Of a stretch of DNA of 64,000 nucleotides, positions 56,073-64,000 are shown piece by piece (positions within the stretch are counted from its first letter, which is position 1; every line of letters begins with the position of its first letter). A program made the translations under genes and the position numbers. Source of the DNA: an uncultured Bacilli bacterium. GTDB lineage: Bacteria; Bacillota_I; Bacilli_A; RF39; UBA660. Below the pieces are notes generated by a model. The model did no database searches. It had not been told where the DNA came from and saw only the letters and a program-made list of their open reading frames with translations. Location of the stretch: the NCBI GenBank assembly GCA_934129945.1, contig CAKOXC010000005.1, positions 1-64,000 on the forward strand, written 5' to 3'.

Positions 56073-57791
56073 TTAATTATTTACTATTGAATTTAATTGC
56101 TTATAAATTTCATTATTTTTTATTAACGCATCATGTTTTCCAATACACTCAATTTTACCTTTATTTAAAACTATAAGATTATCAGCTGCTTTCATCAAAT
56201 CTTTATTATGAGTAATAACAATAAGTGTATGATCACTTTTTAAATCATCTAACAAATTAATGATTTTTTCAGTTGTATTTGGATCTAATGAAGACGTAAT
56301 CTCATCAAGTAATAATATTTCTGAAGTTGTAAGAAGTGCTCTTGCTATAGATAATAATTGCTTTTGTCCTCCACTTATGTTTGTAGCATCTTCTTTTAAA
56401 ATAGTATTATAACCCTCTGGTAATGACATTATAAAATCATGTATTCCTACTCTTTTACAAGCATCCATTTGTCTTTTTTTATTAGAATCTATAAAAGATA
56501 AATTTGCTCTTATACTCATATTAAAAATAAAAGTCTTTTGATTTACAATACTAATATTTGAATTATAAACATCTTTAGAATAGTCATAAATATTTAAATT
56601 ATCTATTAATATTTTTCCACTATCAATTTTGTACATTTTTAAAAGAAGATTAAATATTGTTGTTTTTCCAGTGCCTGTTTTACCAACAATAACAGTGACT
56701 TGATTTGGTTTAGCTACAAATGAAATATTTTTTAATGTAGGAAGTTCATTATATTTAAATGAAACATTTTTAAATTCAACAAGTCCAATAATATTGTCAT
56801 TATTAACTTTACCATCTAACTTTAAAGTATTCTCTCCATAATTTATTATTTCAAGTATTCTATAAAGTGAAACTGATTCATCCATAATTGAAACATCATA
56901 ATTCATTATGCTATTAATTGACTCTTTTGCATTGTCATAATATGAAATTAATAAAATAAATATTGTAATTTTTATTTTATTTTTAATAAGAAGAATCAAC
57001 AAAATAAAATATAACATTATTTTACCGAAATCAATTATTAATCCTACTAAAGTTTTTCTTGTAAAATAATATTTTCTTTTTAAAAAATAATTTTTTTGCC
57101 ATCTTTTTCTATAACCATCTATTTTATTATTTATTTTATTTGAAATACCAAAACTTTTGATATCTTTAAGTCCTAATAATACTTGTGATAACATTTCTGT
57201 TATTTTATCAGCATAATTTCTTTGTTTTTTTAAATAATAAGTATTTTTATTATTACATTTTTTAGCAAAATTATAATATATAATATCTACTACAATTACA
57301 TATAAAGTTACAAAAATATTTTGCCTAATAAATACAAAATACATAACTAATAATTTAATTAATTCAATGGCCATTTCAATAATAAGTGAAGGTATTTCTG
57401 CAATATTAATTATATCTGTATTAGAAGAATTAATAATTTTTCCTAAAGGTATCTTTTTAGAATATTCTTCATCAAAATTATATATACTATTTACTAATTT
57501 AGAGTGAACTTCTACATAAGCTTCTTTAAAAAAATTGGCATAACACCAGTTTGTACAATATGAACCACATTTATTAAATAAATAAGTTAATCCTAATAAT
57601 AGAATATAAACAATCGATATATTATAATATTTATTAGTAATACTTTCTATTACTAGTGAAATAAAATATGGTATCAATAAACTGATTAATACATTAATTA
57701 AATCAATAATTATAAATATTATTAAATATTTATTTTTTAATTTTATTAAAGAAAAATAATCTTTTGTAATTTTAATATTTCTTTTAAACAT
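56073..57791 (-). CDS. ABC exporter (fused membrane and ATPase domains)
   Basis: A 572-aa half-transporter. It has a six-helix membrane domain (about 15-310), then an ATPase with Walker A VIVGKTGTGKTTIFNLL (about 365), Q loop SIVNQKTFIFNMSIRANL, signature ATNISGGQKQLLSIARALL (about 470), Walker B EILLLDEITSSLD and the switch VITHNKD. It works as a homo- or heterodimer to export a peptide, lipid or drug. No partner half-transporter or peptide precursor is next to it. The ATG at 57791 with GGTGAG is preferred to upstream TTG/GTG. The AraC-type gene 73 bases upstream on the same strand may regulate it. Confidence 0.9.
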   Translation of the reverse strand: MFKRNIKITKDYFSLIKLKNKYLIIFIIIDLINVLISLLIPYFISLVIESITNKYYNISIVYILLLGLTYLFNKCGSYCTNWCYANFFKEAYVEVHSKLVNSIYNFDEEYSKKIPLGKIINSSNTDIINIAEIPSLIIEMAIELIKLLVMYFVFIRQNIFVTLYVIVVDIIYYNFAKKCNNKNTYYLKKQRNYADKITEMLSQVLLGLKDIKSFGISNKINNKIDGYRKRWQKNYFLKRKYYFTRKTLVGLIIDFGKIMLYFILLILLIKNKIKITIFILLISYYDNAKESINSIMNYDVSIMDESVSLYRILEIINYGENTLKLDGKVNNDNIIGLVEFKNVSFKYNELPTLKNISFVAKPNQVTVIVGKTGTGKTTIFNLLLKMYKIDSGKILIDNLNIYDYSKDVYNSNISIVNQKTFIFNMSIRANLSFIDSNKKRQMDACKRVGIHDFIMSLPEGYNTILKEDATNISGGQKQLLSIARALLTTSEILLLDEITSSLDPNTTEKIINLLDDLKSDHTLIVITHNKDLMKAADNLIVLNKGKIECIGKHDALIKNNEIYKQLNSIVNN

Positions 57792-57864
57792 ATTACTCAC
57801 CAAAATAATTGTAATATATTTTAAAATATGTTTCTTTTCATTTTAAATATTAAAATTGTTAAGA

Positions 57865-58656
57865 TTATTTTATGGGTAAATATACAAAACAACTATCATT
57901 TTTATAAAATTCGATTTTTAAATCTTCTTCTATTTTATAATTTGTAGAAGGTATCCACTGCTTATTTATTCTTTCTTCTAAACCTACTATATCATTTTGA
58001 TTTCTTGATATAATTTTAAATACAGCGTATTTATTTTCTTTTAACTTATATTTTTCTAAATCAGGAAAATATTTAGTAGATCCCAAATAATAATTATAAA
58101 TATTTCCATTTTTAAAAAATATTCCATACATTCCAACTTCGTTAAAAATATTGTAATAATTATTATCTCTTATTTTTTTATATAATTTTCTAATTTTATA
58201 CAATAAATCAGAATGATTTTGTGAAGTTATATGATAACAATATAAAGTCATTGAATTAAATTTTTTAATTTCATAATCAAAATTATAAATTGATTTATCT
58301 ATTTTGAAATATTCTTTAGGTATTATTTTATAATCACTATTTTTCTTTCTACATTCTGTTGGTGTCATATTAAATAATTGTTTAAAAGCTCTAGTAAATG
58401 AAGAAGCTGAATTATATTGATATTTAAATGCAATATCAATCATTTTTAATTTTGTATTTTTTAAATCTTCAAATGCTTTACTCAACCTTCTCTTTTTAAT
58501 ATATTCAGTTAAAGTCATACCTGTTAAAAACATAAAAATTCGTTCAAGAATAAATATATTTATATTTGTTATCTTACTTAATTCACTAAAATCTATTTTG
58601 TTATCTAGATTATTTTCAATATAATCAATCATTTTATTTAAATACTCAAAATTCAT
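57865..58656 (-). CDS. AraC-family regulator with GyrI-like sensor domain
   Basis: A 263-aa protein. Two helix-turn-helices in the N-terminal AraC domain (about 1-105) show IDFSELSKITNINIFILERIF and IDIAFKYQYNSASSFTRAFKQLFNMTPTECRK. The C-terminal part (about 115-263) matches a GyrI/effector-binding fold (Rob/SoxS-linked type), ending VGLEERINKQWIPSTNYKIEE..EFY. Such regulators bind amphipathic drugs or cellular metabolites and switch on exporters. It is directly upstream of the ABC exporter on the same strand and probably controls it. GGAAGTGG precedes the ATG. Confidence 0.88.
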   Translation of the reverse strand: MNFEYLNKMIDYIENNLDNKIDFSELSKITNINIFILERIFMFLTGMTLTEYIKKRRLSKAFEDLKNTKLKMIDIAFKYQYNSASSFTRAFKQLFNMTPTECRKKNSDYKIIPKEYFKIDKSIYNFDYEIKKFNSMTLYCYHITSQNHSDLLYKIRKLYKKIRDNNYYNIFNEVGMYGIFFKNGNIYNYYLGSTKYFPDLEKYKLKENKYAVFKIISRNQNDIVGLEERINKQWIPSTNYKIEEDLKIEFYKNDSCFVYLPIK

Positions 58657-58761
58657 TTAATCCACTTCCAATAAATTTATTAACAATTATTATAACATTA
58701 AATATATTTATTTTATTATCATTTGTAGAAAAATTTTTTAAAAACTTTTTTAGCAATATAA

Positions 58762-58793
58762 AAACTACTCTCAAATCAAATTGAAAGTAGTTT
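58762..58793 (-). terminator. Repeated-family terminator, copy 4
   Basis: AAACTACTCTCAA / TTGAAAGTAGTTT with a short loop; ends the lipoprotein gene. Nearly identical to copies 1-3. Confidence 0.75.
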
Positions 58794-58804
58794 CTTTATA
58801 ACTT

Positions 58805-59491
58805 TTATTTACTTAATTTCCTTGTTTTAAAATCTTCTTTATTTAAGAAATATGAATCACTAATATGTTCTTGAACAAAATCATTGTCATCAAAATATTT
58901 ATAATCATCTTCAACATCTTCTAATGTTTTAAAATCTTTACTAACTAAATTATTATTTTCATCTATTTTATAAAATTTAAAACTATATGTGTAATCCCTA
59001 ACTTCATCAGGAGTATATTCGTATAAAGATATCTCTTTCCAAACATATTCATCATCATCTTCCCAAAATAATCCATAATGATAATCATATTTGCCAGTTG
59101 AATAGTCTAATCCATAACCATATGTATAATGTGGGCCATAAATATAATCAAGAACATATGCCTCTCTTTTAGGTTGATGATCAGATATAACTTCATTTAT
59201 ATAATTTATGTTATCATTTACAACACATAATTTTTTAGCACTTACATTATTTATAATATTATAATCAGTAGTATATTCATCAGTTCTAATAAATTTTTTC
59301 TTTTTTTCTTTTTCACCAGGTATATATTTTTTTAATCCTTCATCGTTTTCATATTGATGTACATGTTCTACTTCAACATCGCATTTGACTGTCTTTGAAC
59401 ACCCTGTTAAACTTGTTAAAGTTACACCACCATACAATGATAATACCAATAATTTTTTCTTTAATTCTAATATATTTTGTTTTGTTTTCAT
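58805..59491 (-). CDS. Putative lipoprotein of unknown function
   Basis: A 228-aa protein with a type II signal peptide: basic start, hydrophobic LVLSLYGGVTLTSLTGC with Cys31 as lipidation site (lipobox T-S-L-T-G-C). The mature part is highly charged with HVHQYENDEG, a Tyr/Gly-rich HYTYGYGLDYSTGKYDYHYG (about 138-157) and acidic runs. Similar short 'HVHxY' lipoproteins occur in gut Bacilli; the function is unknown. LspA is encoded at 11 kb. AGGGGGAAAATT precedes the ATG. It is the last gene of the dacA-bounded insert. Confidence 0.75.
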   Translation of the reverse strand: MKTKQNILELKKKLLVLSLYGGVTLTSLTGCSKTVKCDVEVEHVHQYENDEGLKKYIPGEKEKKKKFIRTDEYTTDYNIINNVSAKKLCVVNDNINYINEVISDHQPKREAYVLDYIYGPHYTYGYGLDYSTGKYDYHYGLFWEDDDEYVWKEISLYEYTPDEVRDYTYSFKFYKIDENNNLVSKDFKTLEDVEDDYKYFDDNDFVQEHISDSYFLNKEDFKTRKLSK

Positions 59492-59582
59492 AATTTTCCC
59501 CCTTAAAACTAGGTTAATTATAGCACTTTAGTGTATTTTTGTCAAATATATGTAAAATATCAATTTTTTGTTTACTTCAAGA

Positions 59583-59659
59583 TTTATTAAAAACCAGTAG
59601 TTATTATTTTTAAATTTTTCTTTAGATAATCAAAGTAATTAGCTTTATCTATATTCTTT
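59583..59659. repeat. Right copy of the 77-bp dacA-end repeat
   Basis: Matches 53323-53399 at 75 of 77 positions, same orientation. It contains the functional 3' end of dacA. Together the two copies bound 53400-59582. Confidence 0.85.
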
Positions 59660-60729
59660 GTTACTGTCACATCACTTTCCATTACAAATTTTCCATCATT
59701 ATCAAGTATTTCAGCAGTTCCTACTTTATCACCTGTTTTAACAGGTGCTTTTATGTTATCAACTTTTAAATTAACAAAATAATCTGTAGATTTATCATTT
59801 ATCTTTTTTAATGATGTAGCATCTTCTTTTAATACTAAATCAACATTATCTTTTTTGCCTTTTTCTACTTTAACATTACCTAATATTTTCGTTTTACTCA
59901 TAATTAAATCTAATTTATAAGTATTAAAACCATAATTTAATAAGTTAGTAGTATCTTTACTTCTTAAATCACTAGTTTCAGCACCCATTACTACTGATAA
60001 AAGACGCATATTACTTTTTTTGGCAGTTGTTGTTACACAATATTTTGCACTAGAAGTAAATCCTGTTTTAAGTCCATCTACTCCATCATAAAATCTAACT
60101 AATTTATTTGTATTAACAAGCCATGTAGAAGAGCCATCATTTTTTTTCAAATAATCTTCATAAATACTAGTATATTCTAATATTTTTTCATGCTTTAATA
60201 ATTCCTTAGCAATCATTGCCATGTCATAAGCACTTGAATAATGTCCTTCTGTATCTAGACCATGAGGATTTTTAAATACAGTATCTTTTAATCCTAATGA
60301 TTTTGCTTTTTCATTCATCATATTAACAAAATTTTCAACAGTACCACCAACTTTTTCAGCCATTGCAACTACTGCATCGTTACCAGAAGCAATAGCAATG
60401 CCTTTAAGTAAATCCTTAACTTTATAAGTTTCACCTGCTTCTAAGAAAACTTGTGATCCACCCATACTTGCAGCATTTTCACTTATTAAAACATCACTAT
60501 CAAATGACAATTTATTATTATCTATTGCTTCCATAATTAGAAGCATACTCATAATTTTTGTCATTGATGCTGGTGGTAATTTTTCATGAGAATTAGATTC
60601 ATATAATATTTTACCAGTTGATGTTTCTAATAAAATTGAACTTTTAGAATTTGGTGCCAAATTTTCTAAAGCATTTACATTAATAAAGAAAGTTAAAAAA
60701 CAAATTACTCCAAATAATATTTTTTTCAC
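59587..60729 (-). CDS. dacA: D-alanyl-D-alanine carboxypeptidase (DacA/DacF type)
   Basis: A 380-aa low-molecular-weight penicillin-binding protein. Signal peptide (about 1-20), SxxK in PPASMTKIMSML (Ser about 54), SGNDAVVAMAEKVGG (S-x-N, about 113), and DGLKTGFTSSAKYC (K-T-G, about 215), then the beta-rich PBP5 C-terminal domain. It trims the terminal D-Ala from peptidoglycan stem peptides; the DacF version acts in sporulation. GTG start with GAGGTG. The C-terminal amphipathic anchor (residues about 356-380) lies in the duplicated 77 bp, so integration would have replaced exactly this membrane-binding tail. Confidence 0.93.
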   Translation of the reverse strand: MKKILFGVICFLTFFINVNALENLAPNSKSSILLETSTGKILYESNSHEKLPPASMTKIMSMLLIMEAIDNNKLSFDSDVLISENAASMGGSQVFLEAGETYKVKDLLKGIAIASGNDAVVAMAEKVGGTVENFVNMMNEKAKSLGLKDTVFKNPHGLDTEGHYSSAYDMAMIAKELLKHEKILEYTSIYEDYLKKNDGSSTWLVNTNKLVRFYDGVDGLKTGFTSSAKYCVTTTAKKSNMRLLSVVMGAETSDLRSKDTTNLLNYGFNTYKLDLIMSKTKILGNVKVEKGKKDNVDLVLKEDATSLKKINDKSTDYFVNLKVDNIKAPVKTGDKVGTAEILDNDGKFVMESDVTVTKNIDKANYFDYLKKNLKIITTGF

Positions 60730-60866
60730 AATAACACCTCTAATAAAAGATATGAAAAAATTTTGAAAATATATTTATATTAGTTAAATTATGTAAAATT
60801 TTACTTTACATAGTATTAAATTTAATTAATTATTGATAAAATGTAATTAGAAAGATGTGTGATGTT

Positions 60867-61838
60867 ATGAATAAAAAATTATTCTTTGGTTTAGTTGGAA
60901 TTTTTGTTATTGTTTATACTTTACTATATACTACTTATTATTATAAAAATAATAAACAAGATACATCTCCAGTCAATGAACCTACTGAAGATATAATTTA
61001 TAGAGAAATCGACGATTATGAAGATATTGTTTCTACGTTACAGTATAAAAATTATTCAACAACTGAAATAAATAATATTTTAGGAAAATTAAGTGATACA
61101 AATATAAAAAAATTAATAGAACTTCCCTATCAAGATATAAAAGATTATGTAGATATAACAAATTTTAATATAGATAATATAAAAAGATATGAAAGTTATA
61201 AAACTTTAAATCCTGATTTAGAAATTAAAAATATTGTTACTAAAGTTAATTTAAATTTAGATAAAGATTTTTATAGTGATCATGAGGATATTACTAATCC
61301 TGATGAAATTACTGTCTTGGTAAATAAATTTCATAAATTAAGTAGTGATTATGAGCCAAGCGATTTAACATCATTAAGCTATAGTTCAGCATATAAAATG
61401 CGTAAACCAGCAGCTGAAAGTTTTGATAAATTACAAGCATATGCAATAACTCAAGGAGTTTCATTCTATCCATACAGTACTTATCGTTCGTACAAAACAC
61501 AGGAGATTATTTACAATAGATACGTAAAAATTGACGGTGTAAATAAAGCTGATACATATTCTGCAAGACCAGGATATTCAGAACATCAAACAGGTCTTGC
61601 TGTTGATATTAGAAGTACTGGATATAATGAGTTAATAGCTAAACATTACTCTTGGTTAAAAGACAATTCCTACAAATATGGATTTATAATAAGATACACT
61701 AAAGATAATGAAAATATTACGGGATATCAAGAAGAACCATGGCATTTAAGATATATCGGTGTTGATCATGCAACCAAAGTTCATGATTTAAATATAACTT
61801 ATGACGAATATTATGATTTATATTTAACTGAGCATTAA
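60867..61838 (+). CDS. VanY-type D,D-carboxypeptidase, membrane-anchored
   Basis: A 323-aa protein with an N-terminal transmembrane anchor (about 5-22), a linker domain (about 35-150), and a C-terminal peptidase M15B/VanY domain. Zn-binding and catalytic motifs are SARPGYSEHQTGLAVDIRSTG (H-x(6)-D, about 235) and EEPWHLRYIGVDHA (E-x-x-H, about 293). It trims D-Ala from cell-wall peptides, complementing the divergent dacA. Start ATG at 60867 is preferred over one four codons upstream. A terminator follows. Confidence 0.92.
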   Translation: MNKKLFFGLVGIFVIVYTLLYTTYYYKNNKQDTSPVNEPTEDIIYREIDDYEDIVSTLQYKNYSTTEINNILGKLSDTNIKKLIELPYQDIKDYVDITNFNIDNIKRYESYKTLNPDLEIKNIVTKVNLNLDKDFYSDHEDITNPDEITVLVNKFHKLSSDYEPSDLTSLSYSSAYKMRKPAAESFDKLQAYAITQGVSFYPYSTYRSYKTQEIIYNRYVKIDGVNKADTYSARPGYSEHQTGLAVDIRSTGYNELIAKHYSWLKDNSYKYGFIIRYTKDNENITGYQEEPWHLRYIGVDHATKVHDLNITYDEYYDLYLTEH

Positions 61839-61867
61839 AAAAATATATCATATTGGTATATTTTTTT
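61837..61867. terminator. Bidirectional terminator between VanY-type gene and rmuC
   Basis: Arms AAAAAAATATA and TATATTTTTTT form a long A/T stem with a nine-base loop, ending in T on the plus strand and A/T on the other. Confidence 0.7.
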
Positions 61868-61887
61868 ATTATATTGTGTTTAATTTT

Positions 61888-62958
61888 TTATTCATCTTTA
61901 CTAATTAATTTGTCAACGTCTACACTATTTATTGAATTAAACCTATTAGTAATCTTTTGGGTTGTAACATGTATTTCTTTTACATCTTTACTAACTGTAT
62001 CAATGCTTCTAGATAATTTATCCCATCTTTCTTTATATCTAGCAAATTCAAAAGATAATTTATTTAACTCTTCATGAATAACTTTAGCATATTTATCTCT
62101 CTCCATATTTTTTAAAATCATACTAATAGTAGTTAAAGTACTCATCAAAGTAGTTGGACTTGTTATCCACACACTTTTATTATAAGCATATTCAATTAAA
62201 TCTGGATGATAAGCATTTATTTCAGCAAATATTGCTTCTGCAGGAAGAAACATTATAGCTTCATTAGAAGTTTCTCCTGGAACAATATATTTTGTACTAA
62301 TGGCATCAATGTGTTTTTTTACATCTAATTTAAATTGTTTTAAAGCAAGTTCTCTTTCTTCTTTTGACAAAGTTTTATCAGTCATTTTTTGATAATTTTC
62401 TAAAGGAAATTTAGAATCTATACAAATAGTACCAAGTGGAGATGGTGCATATAAAATAGCATCTGCTATAAACCCATTTTCCATTTTATGTTGAATATCA
62501 TAAACTCCAGTATTTTTTTCACCAAAGACACTTGTTAAAATATAGTTTAAATTTACTTCACCAAAAATACCACGAGTTTTTTTATCAGTTAATACACTTT
62601 GAAGAGATACTATCTCACTTGATAAACCATCTATCTTCTTTTGAGCTTCATCAATTTTTGATAGCCTTTCAATAATATTATTAAAAGTTTTATTTGTTTT
62701 TTCAAAATTTTGATCTATTCTTTCATTGACTTTATCATTAATCAAATTTAATTTATTTTCAATCTTTTCATTTAATTTTTCAAAATCATTTCTTAAATCC
62801 TTACTAAAATCTAATTTAAAGCTTCCAACTTCTTTAGTTATATCAGTTTCAAACCTTCCTAATCTTTCAATCATTTGACTGTCATCTTTTTTACGCATTA
62901 TTAAAATCACTAAAAGTATTAATACTAAAACTAAAAGCCCTATTACAATGTACTCCAT
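61888..62958 (-). CDS. rmuC: DNA recombination protein RmuC
   Basis: A 356-aa protein with an N-terminal membrane helix (about 3-22), a coiled coil (about 30-125), and the RmuC nuclease-like domain (about 130-320). Conserved blocks are SVLTDKKTRGIFGEVNLNYIL, LGTICIDSKFPLENYQKM and MFLPAEAIFAEI. RmuC limits inversions at short inverted repeats and is related to the PD-(D/E)xK fold. AAGGAGG precedes the ATG. Nine bases after the VTT-family gene, so likely co-transcribed. Confidence 0.92.
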   Translation of the reverse strand: MEYIVIGLLVLVLILLVILIMRKKDDSQMIERLGRFETDITKEVGSFKLDFSKDLRNDFEKLNEKIENKLNLINDKVNERIDQNFEKTNKTFNNIIERLSKIDEAQKKIDGLSSEIVSLQSVLTDKKTRGIFGEVNLNYILTSVFGEKNTGVYDIQHKMENGFIADAILYAPSPLGTICIDSKFPLENYQKMTDKTLSKEERELALKQFKLDVKKHIDAISTKYIVPGETSNEAIMFLPAEAIFAEINAYHPDLIEYAYNKSVWITSPTTLMSTLTTISMILKNMERDKYAKVIHEELNKLSFEFARYKERWDKLSRSIDTVSKDVKEIHVTTQKITNRFNSINSVDVDKLISKDE

Positions 62959-62967
62959 AAATCCTCC

Positions 62968-63549
62968 TTATAAATTAAACTTCTTAGTTACAATTTTACT
63001 CAAAACATAAGCAATTATCAACATAAATATTACTTTTACAATTATAATTGGATTAGTTAAGCTTTGAATCAAATTTGTTCCGATGAAAGCCCAAAAATAT
63101 ACCATAAATAATTTTCCTATACAAATACCAGCCATAAATTTTTTTACATTCATCTTTGAAAGACCCGCAGCAATATTAACTAAAAATGCTGGTGTAAAAG
63201 GCACTGCAACTATCATAGCAAGTTCTGATACATTACACTTTTCTACAACTTTCATTATTTTGTTAGCACCTTTCATACTTCTAATTTTTCGATCAAACCA
63301 ATTTTTAAAACCTTTTTCTATAATTGTAAAAGATAGCAAACATCCTAAGCAAGTAAAAATCCAAGATATTATATACCCTACAACGTATCCAAAAGTCATA
63401 CAATTTAAAGTTATAAAAACACATAAAGGTAAAATTGGTAAAATAGATTCTAAAATAATTAAAATACACCCCATAATAGGGCCAGCTACACCTAAGTATG
63501 CAATCATTGAATTTATAAAATCATTTATTGTATTTAATATTCCCGTCAT
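62968..63549 (-). CDS. VTT/DedA-family (TVP38/TMEM64) membrane protein
   Basis: A 193-aa polytopic protein. ILPLCVFITLNCMTFGYVVG, the interior RKIRSMKGANKIMK and VAVPFTPAFLVNIAAGLSKM (the F-x-P-x-x-P-x-F-x-x-N-x-x-A-G motif) identify the SNARE-associated/VTT family. Members act as lipid scramblases or flippases for undecaprenyl phosphate or phospholipids. ATG at 63549 with GAGTGATG is chosen among three possible starts. Confidence 0.86.
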   Translation of the reverse strand: MTGILNTINDFINSMIAYLGVAGPIMGCILIILESILPILPLCVFITLNCMTFGYVVGYIISWIFTCLGCLLSFTIIEKGFKNWFDRKIRSMKGANKIMKVVEKCNVSELAMIVAVPFTPAFLVNIAAGLSKMNVKKFMAGICIGKLFMVYFWAFIGTNLIQSLTNPIIIVKVIFMLIIAYVLSKIVTKKFNL

Positions 63550-63583
63550 TATCATCACTCATTTATTATTATAAATCAAAATC

Positions 63584-63615
63584 AAAAAAAAATCACTCTT
63601 TATAGACTTGAGTGA
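63584..63615 (-). terminator. Terminator after the rhodanese gene
   Basis: Stem TCACTC/GAGTGA followed by nine T residues on the minus strand, overlapping the stop codon. Confidence 0.8.
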
Positions 63616-63850
63616 CATTATAACCGTAAAATTCCAAAATATTTACAAGCTTTTTACTTTTAAAACCACCATTACACATAATATAATACGGCCTAGTTTT
63701 ATCTAGTAATGTTTTATAGTTAAAAACTAACTTTTGATATGGAATATTGATACTATCTTTATGATGATTTAAGGAATAAGTATACTGATCTTCAATATCA
63801 ATAAGAGTCCCTAAACTACTATTATATTCACTTAATTTTATTCTTTTCAA
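63593..63850 (-). CDS. Single-domain rhodanese-like sulfurtransferase
   Basis: An 85-aa rhodanese domain. It starts LIDIEDQYTYSLNHHKDSINIPYQKL (the D-x-R/x and A-x-N-I-P blocks of the fold) and has the active-site YYIMCNGGFKSKKL with a Cys at about 59. It moves sulfane sulfur; the partner is unknown. TTG start at 63850 with GGTGAAG. Shorter than the usual 100-110 aa. Confidence 0.75.
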   Translation of the reverse strand: MKRIKLSEYNSSLGTLIDIEDQYTYSLNHHKDSINIPYQKLVFNYKTLLDKTRPYYIMCNGGFKSKKLVNILEFYGYNVTQVYKE

Positions 63851-63955
63851 ATTACTTCACCACTATATAATATGAAATTTCAAGAATTTATATTGTACTT
63901 TTGTTTTACTTTATAATTAATTTTGGTATAATTAAATTAGAAAGAAGTGTGAAAA

Positions 63956-64000
63956 ATGAAAGAAGAAAACGTTTCTATACCAGAAACAAACCATATTACT
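63956..64000 (+). CDS. N-terminal end of an unidentified gene (cut by window edge)
   Basis: ATG at 63956 opens a frame reading MKEENVSIPETNHIT to the window edge. A -10 box TATAAT (63927-63932) and an AAGTGTGA site precede it, as in other plus-strand genes here. Too short to identify. Confidence 0.55.
   Translation, partial: MKEENVSIPETNHIT

Noticed and set aside
40800..59659. A single large mobile element from tRNA-Arg to dacA
   Set aside because: The 38-bp and 77-bp repeats are unrelated and each pairs locally. Between them lie ordinary genes, including a two-component/ABC locus and tRNA-Leu, so two separate inserts fit better.

Overview
The window is a very AT-rich chromosome segment of a spore-forming Bacillota. 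Codon use is strongly A/T-ending, Shine-Dalgarno sites are strong (AGGAGG), and intrinsic terminators are dense. The sporulation genes spoVS, cotJB, cotJC and ymxH point to a spore former. The sortase-anchored surface proteins, short RimP and small streamlined genes fit a gut-type low-GC Bacilli/Erysipelotrichia-like or RF39-like lineage. That placement is inference; no rRNA gene is present.

Layout. (1) 0-5.7 kb: the downstream part of a capsule/exopolysaccharide operon on the minus strand. It runs sugar-phosphate transferase, GT2, GT4, glucuronyl-C5-epimerase-like protein, DUF4422 transferase, Wzy-like polymerase and Glf (cut by the window edge), with a terminator hairpin inside the operon. 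(2) 5.8-9.9 kb: a class B sortase convergent with a 1060-aa surface protein ending in an NPKTYD sorting motif. (3) 9.9-16.6 kb: a conserved translation/RNA block: rimP (short), nusA, rnpM, infB, rbfA, truB, ymxH, lspA, rluD. (4) 16.7-18.5 kb: a lone MvaI/BcnI-type nuclease and seven tRNA genes in two transcription units. (5) 18.7-23.3 kb: alanine-racemase-fold enzyme, ATP-grasp ligase and asparagine synthetase, possibly a D-amino-acid peptidoglycan bridge cassette, plus a zinc-ribbon membrane protein. (6) 23.3-40.6 kb: a CotJ spore-coat operon (CotJA/B-like fusion plus CotJC), membrane proteins, trmL, a calcium-type P-ATPase, an Xre regulator, ssb, sufB, a thioester/SpaA adhesin, spoVS, an rRNA methyltransferase, mscL, a CBS/DRTGG pyrophosphatase and a small ppGpp-hydrolase-like protein.

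(7) 40.8-44.6 kb: a 3.7-kb insert bounded by perfect 38-bp direct repeats, one at the 3' end of tRNA-Arg(CCU). It carries Ham1-like, SIS-domain, HTH-WYL and unknown genes and no integrase. (8) 44.6-51.6 kb: an HD protein, a transglutaminase-like protein, and an FtsX-type ABC transporter with its two-component system. The transporter promoter has a palindrome and 11-bp-spaced direct repeats.

(9) 51.7-59.6 kb: an accessory region starting at tRNA-Leu(CAA). It contains two tandem candidate type I toxin-antitoxin modules (25- and 30-aa hydrophobic peptides with matching 5'UTR/3'UTR pairing), a DUF3592-like protein, a displaced copy of the dacA 3' end, a 751-aa protein with eight tandem helix-turn-helix-like repeats fused to a sigma-factor-like C-terminus, an ABC exporter, an AraC/GyrI-like regulator and a lipoprotein. 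A repeated terminator hairpin recurs four times. (10) 59.6-64 kb: dacA, a VanY-type carboxypeptidase, rmuC, a VTT-family protein, a rhodanese and the start of another gene.

The strongest candidates for undescribed biology are the HTH-repeat/sigma-like protein in its dacA-bounded island, the twin type I toxin modules, and the tRNA-Arg-bounded Ham1-SIS-WYL island.
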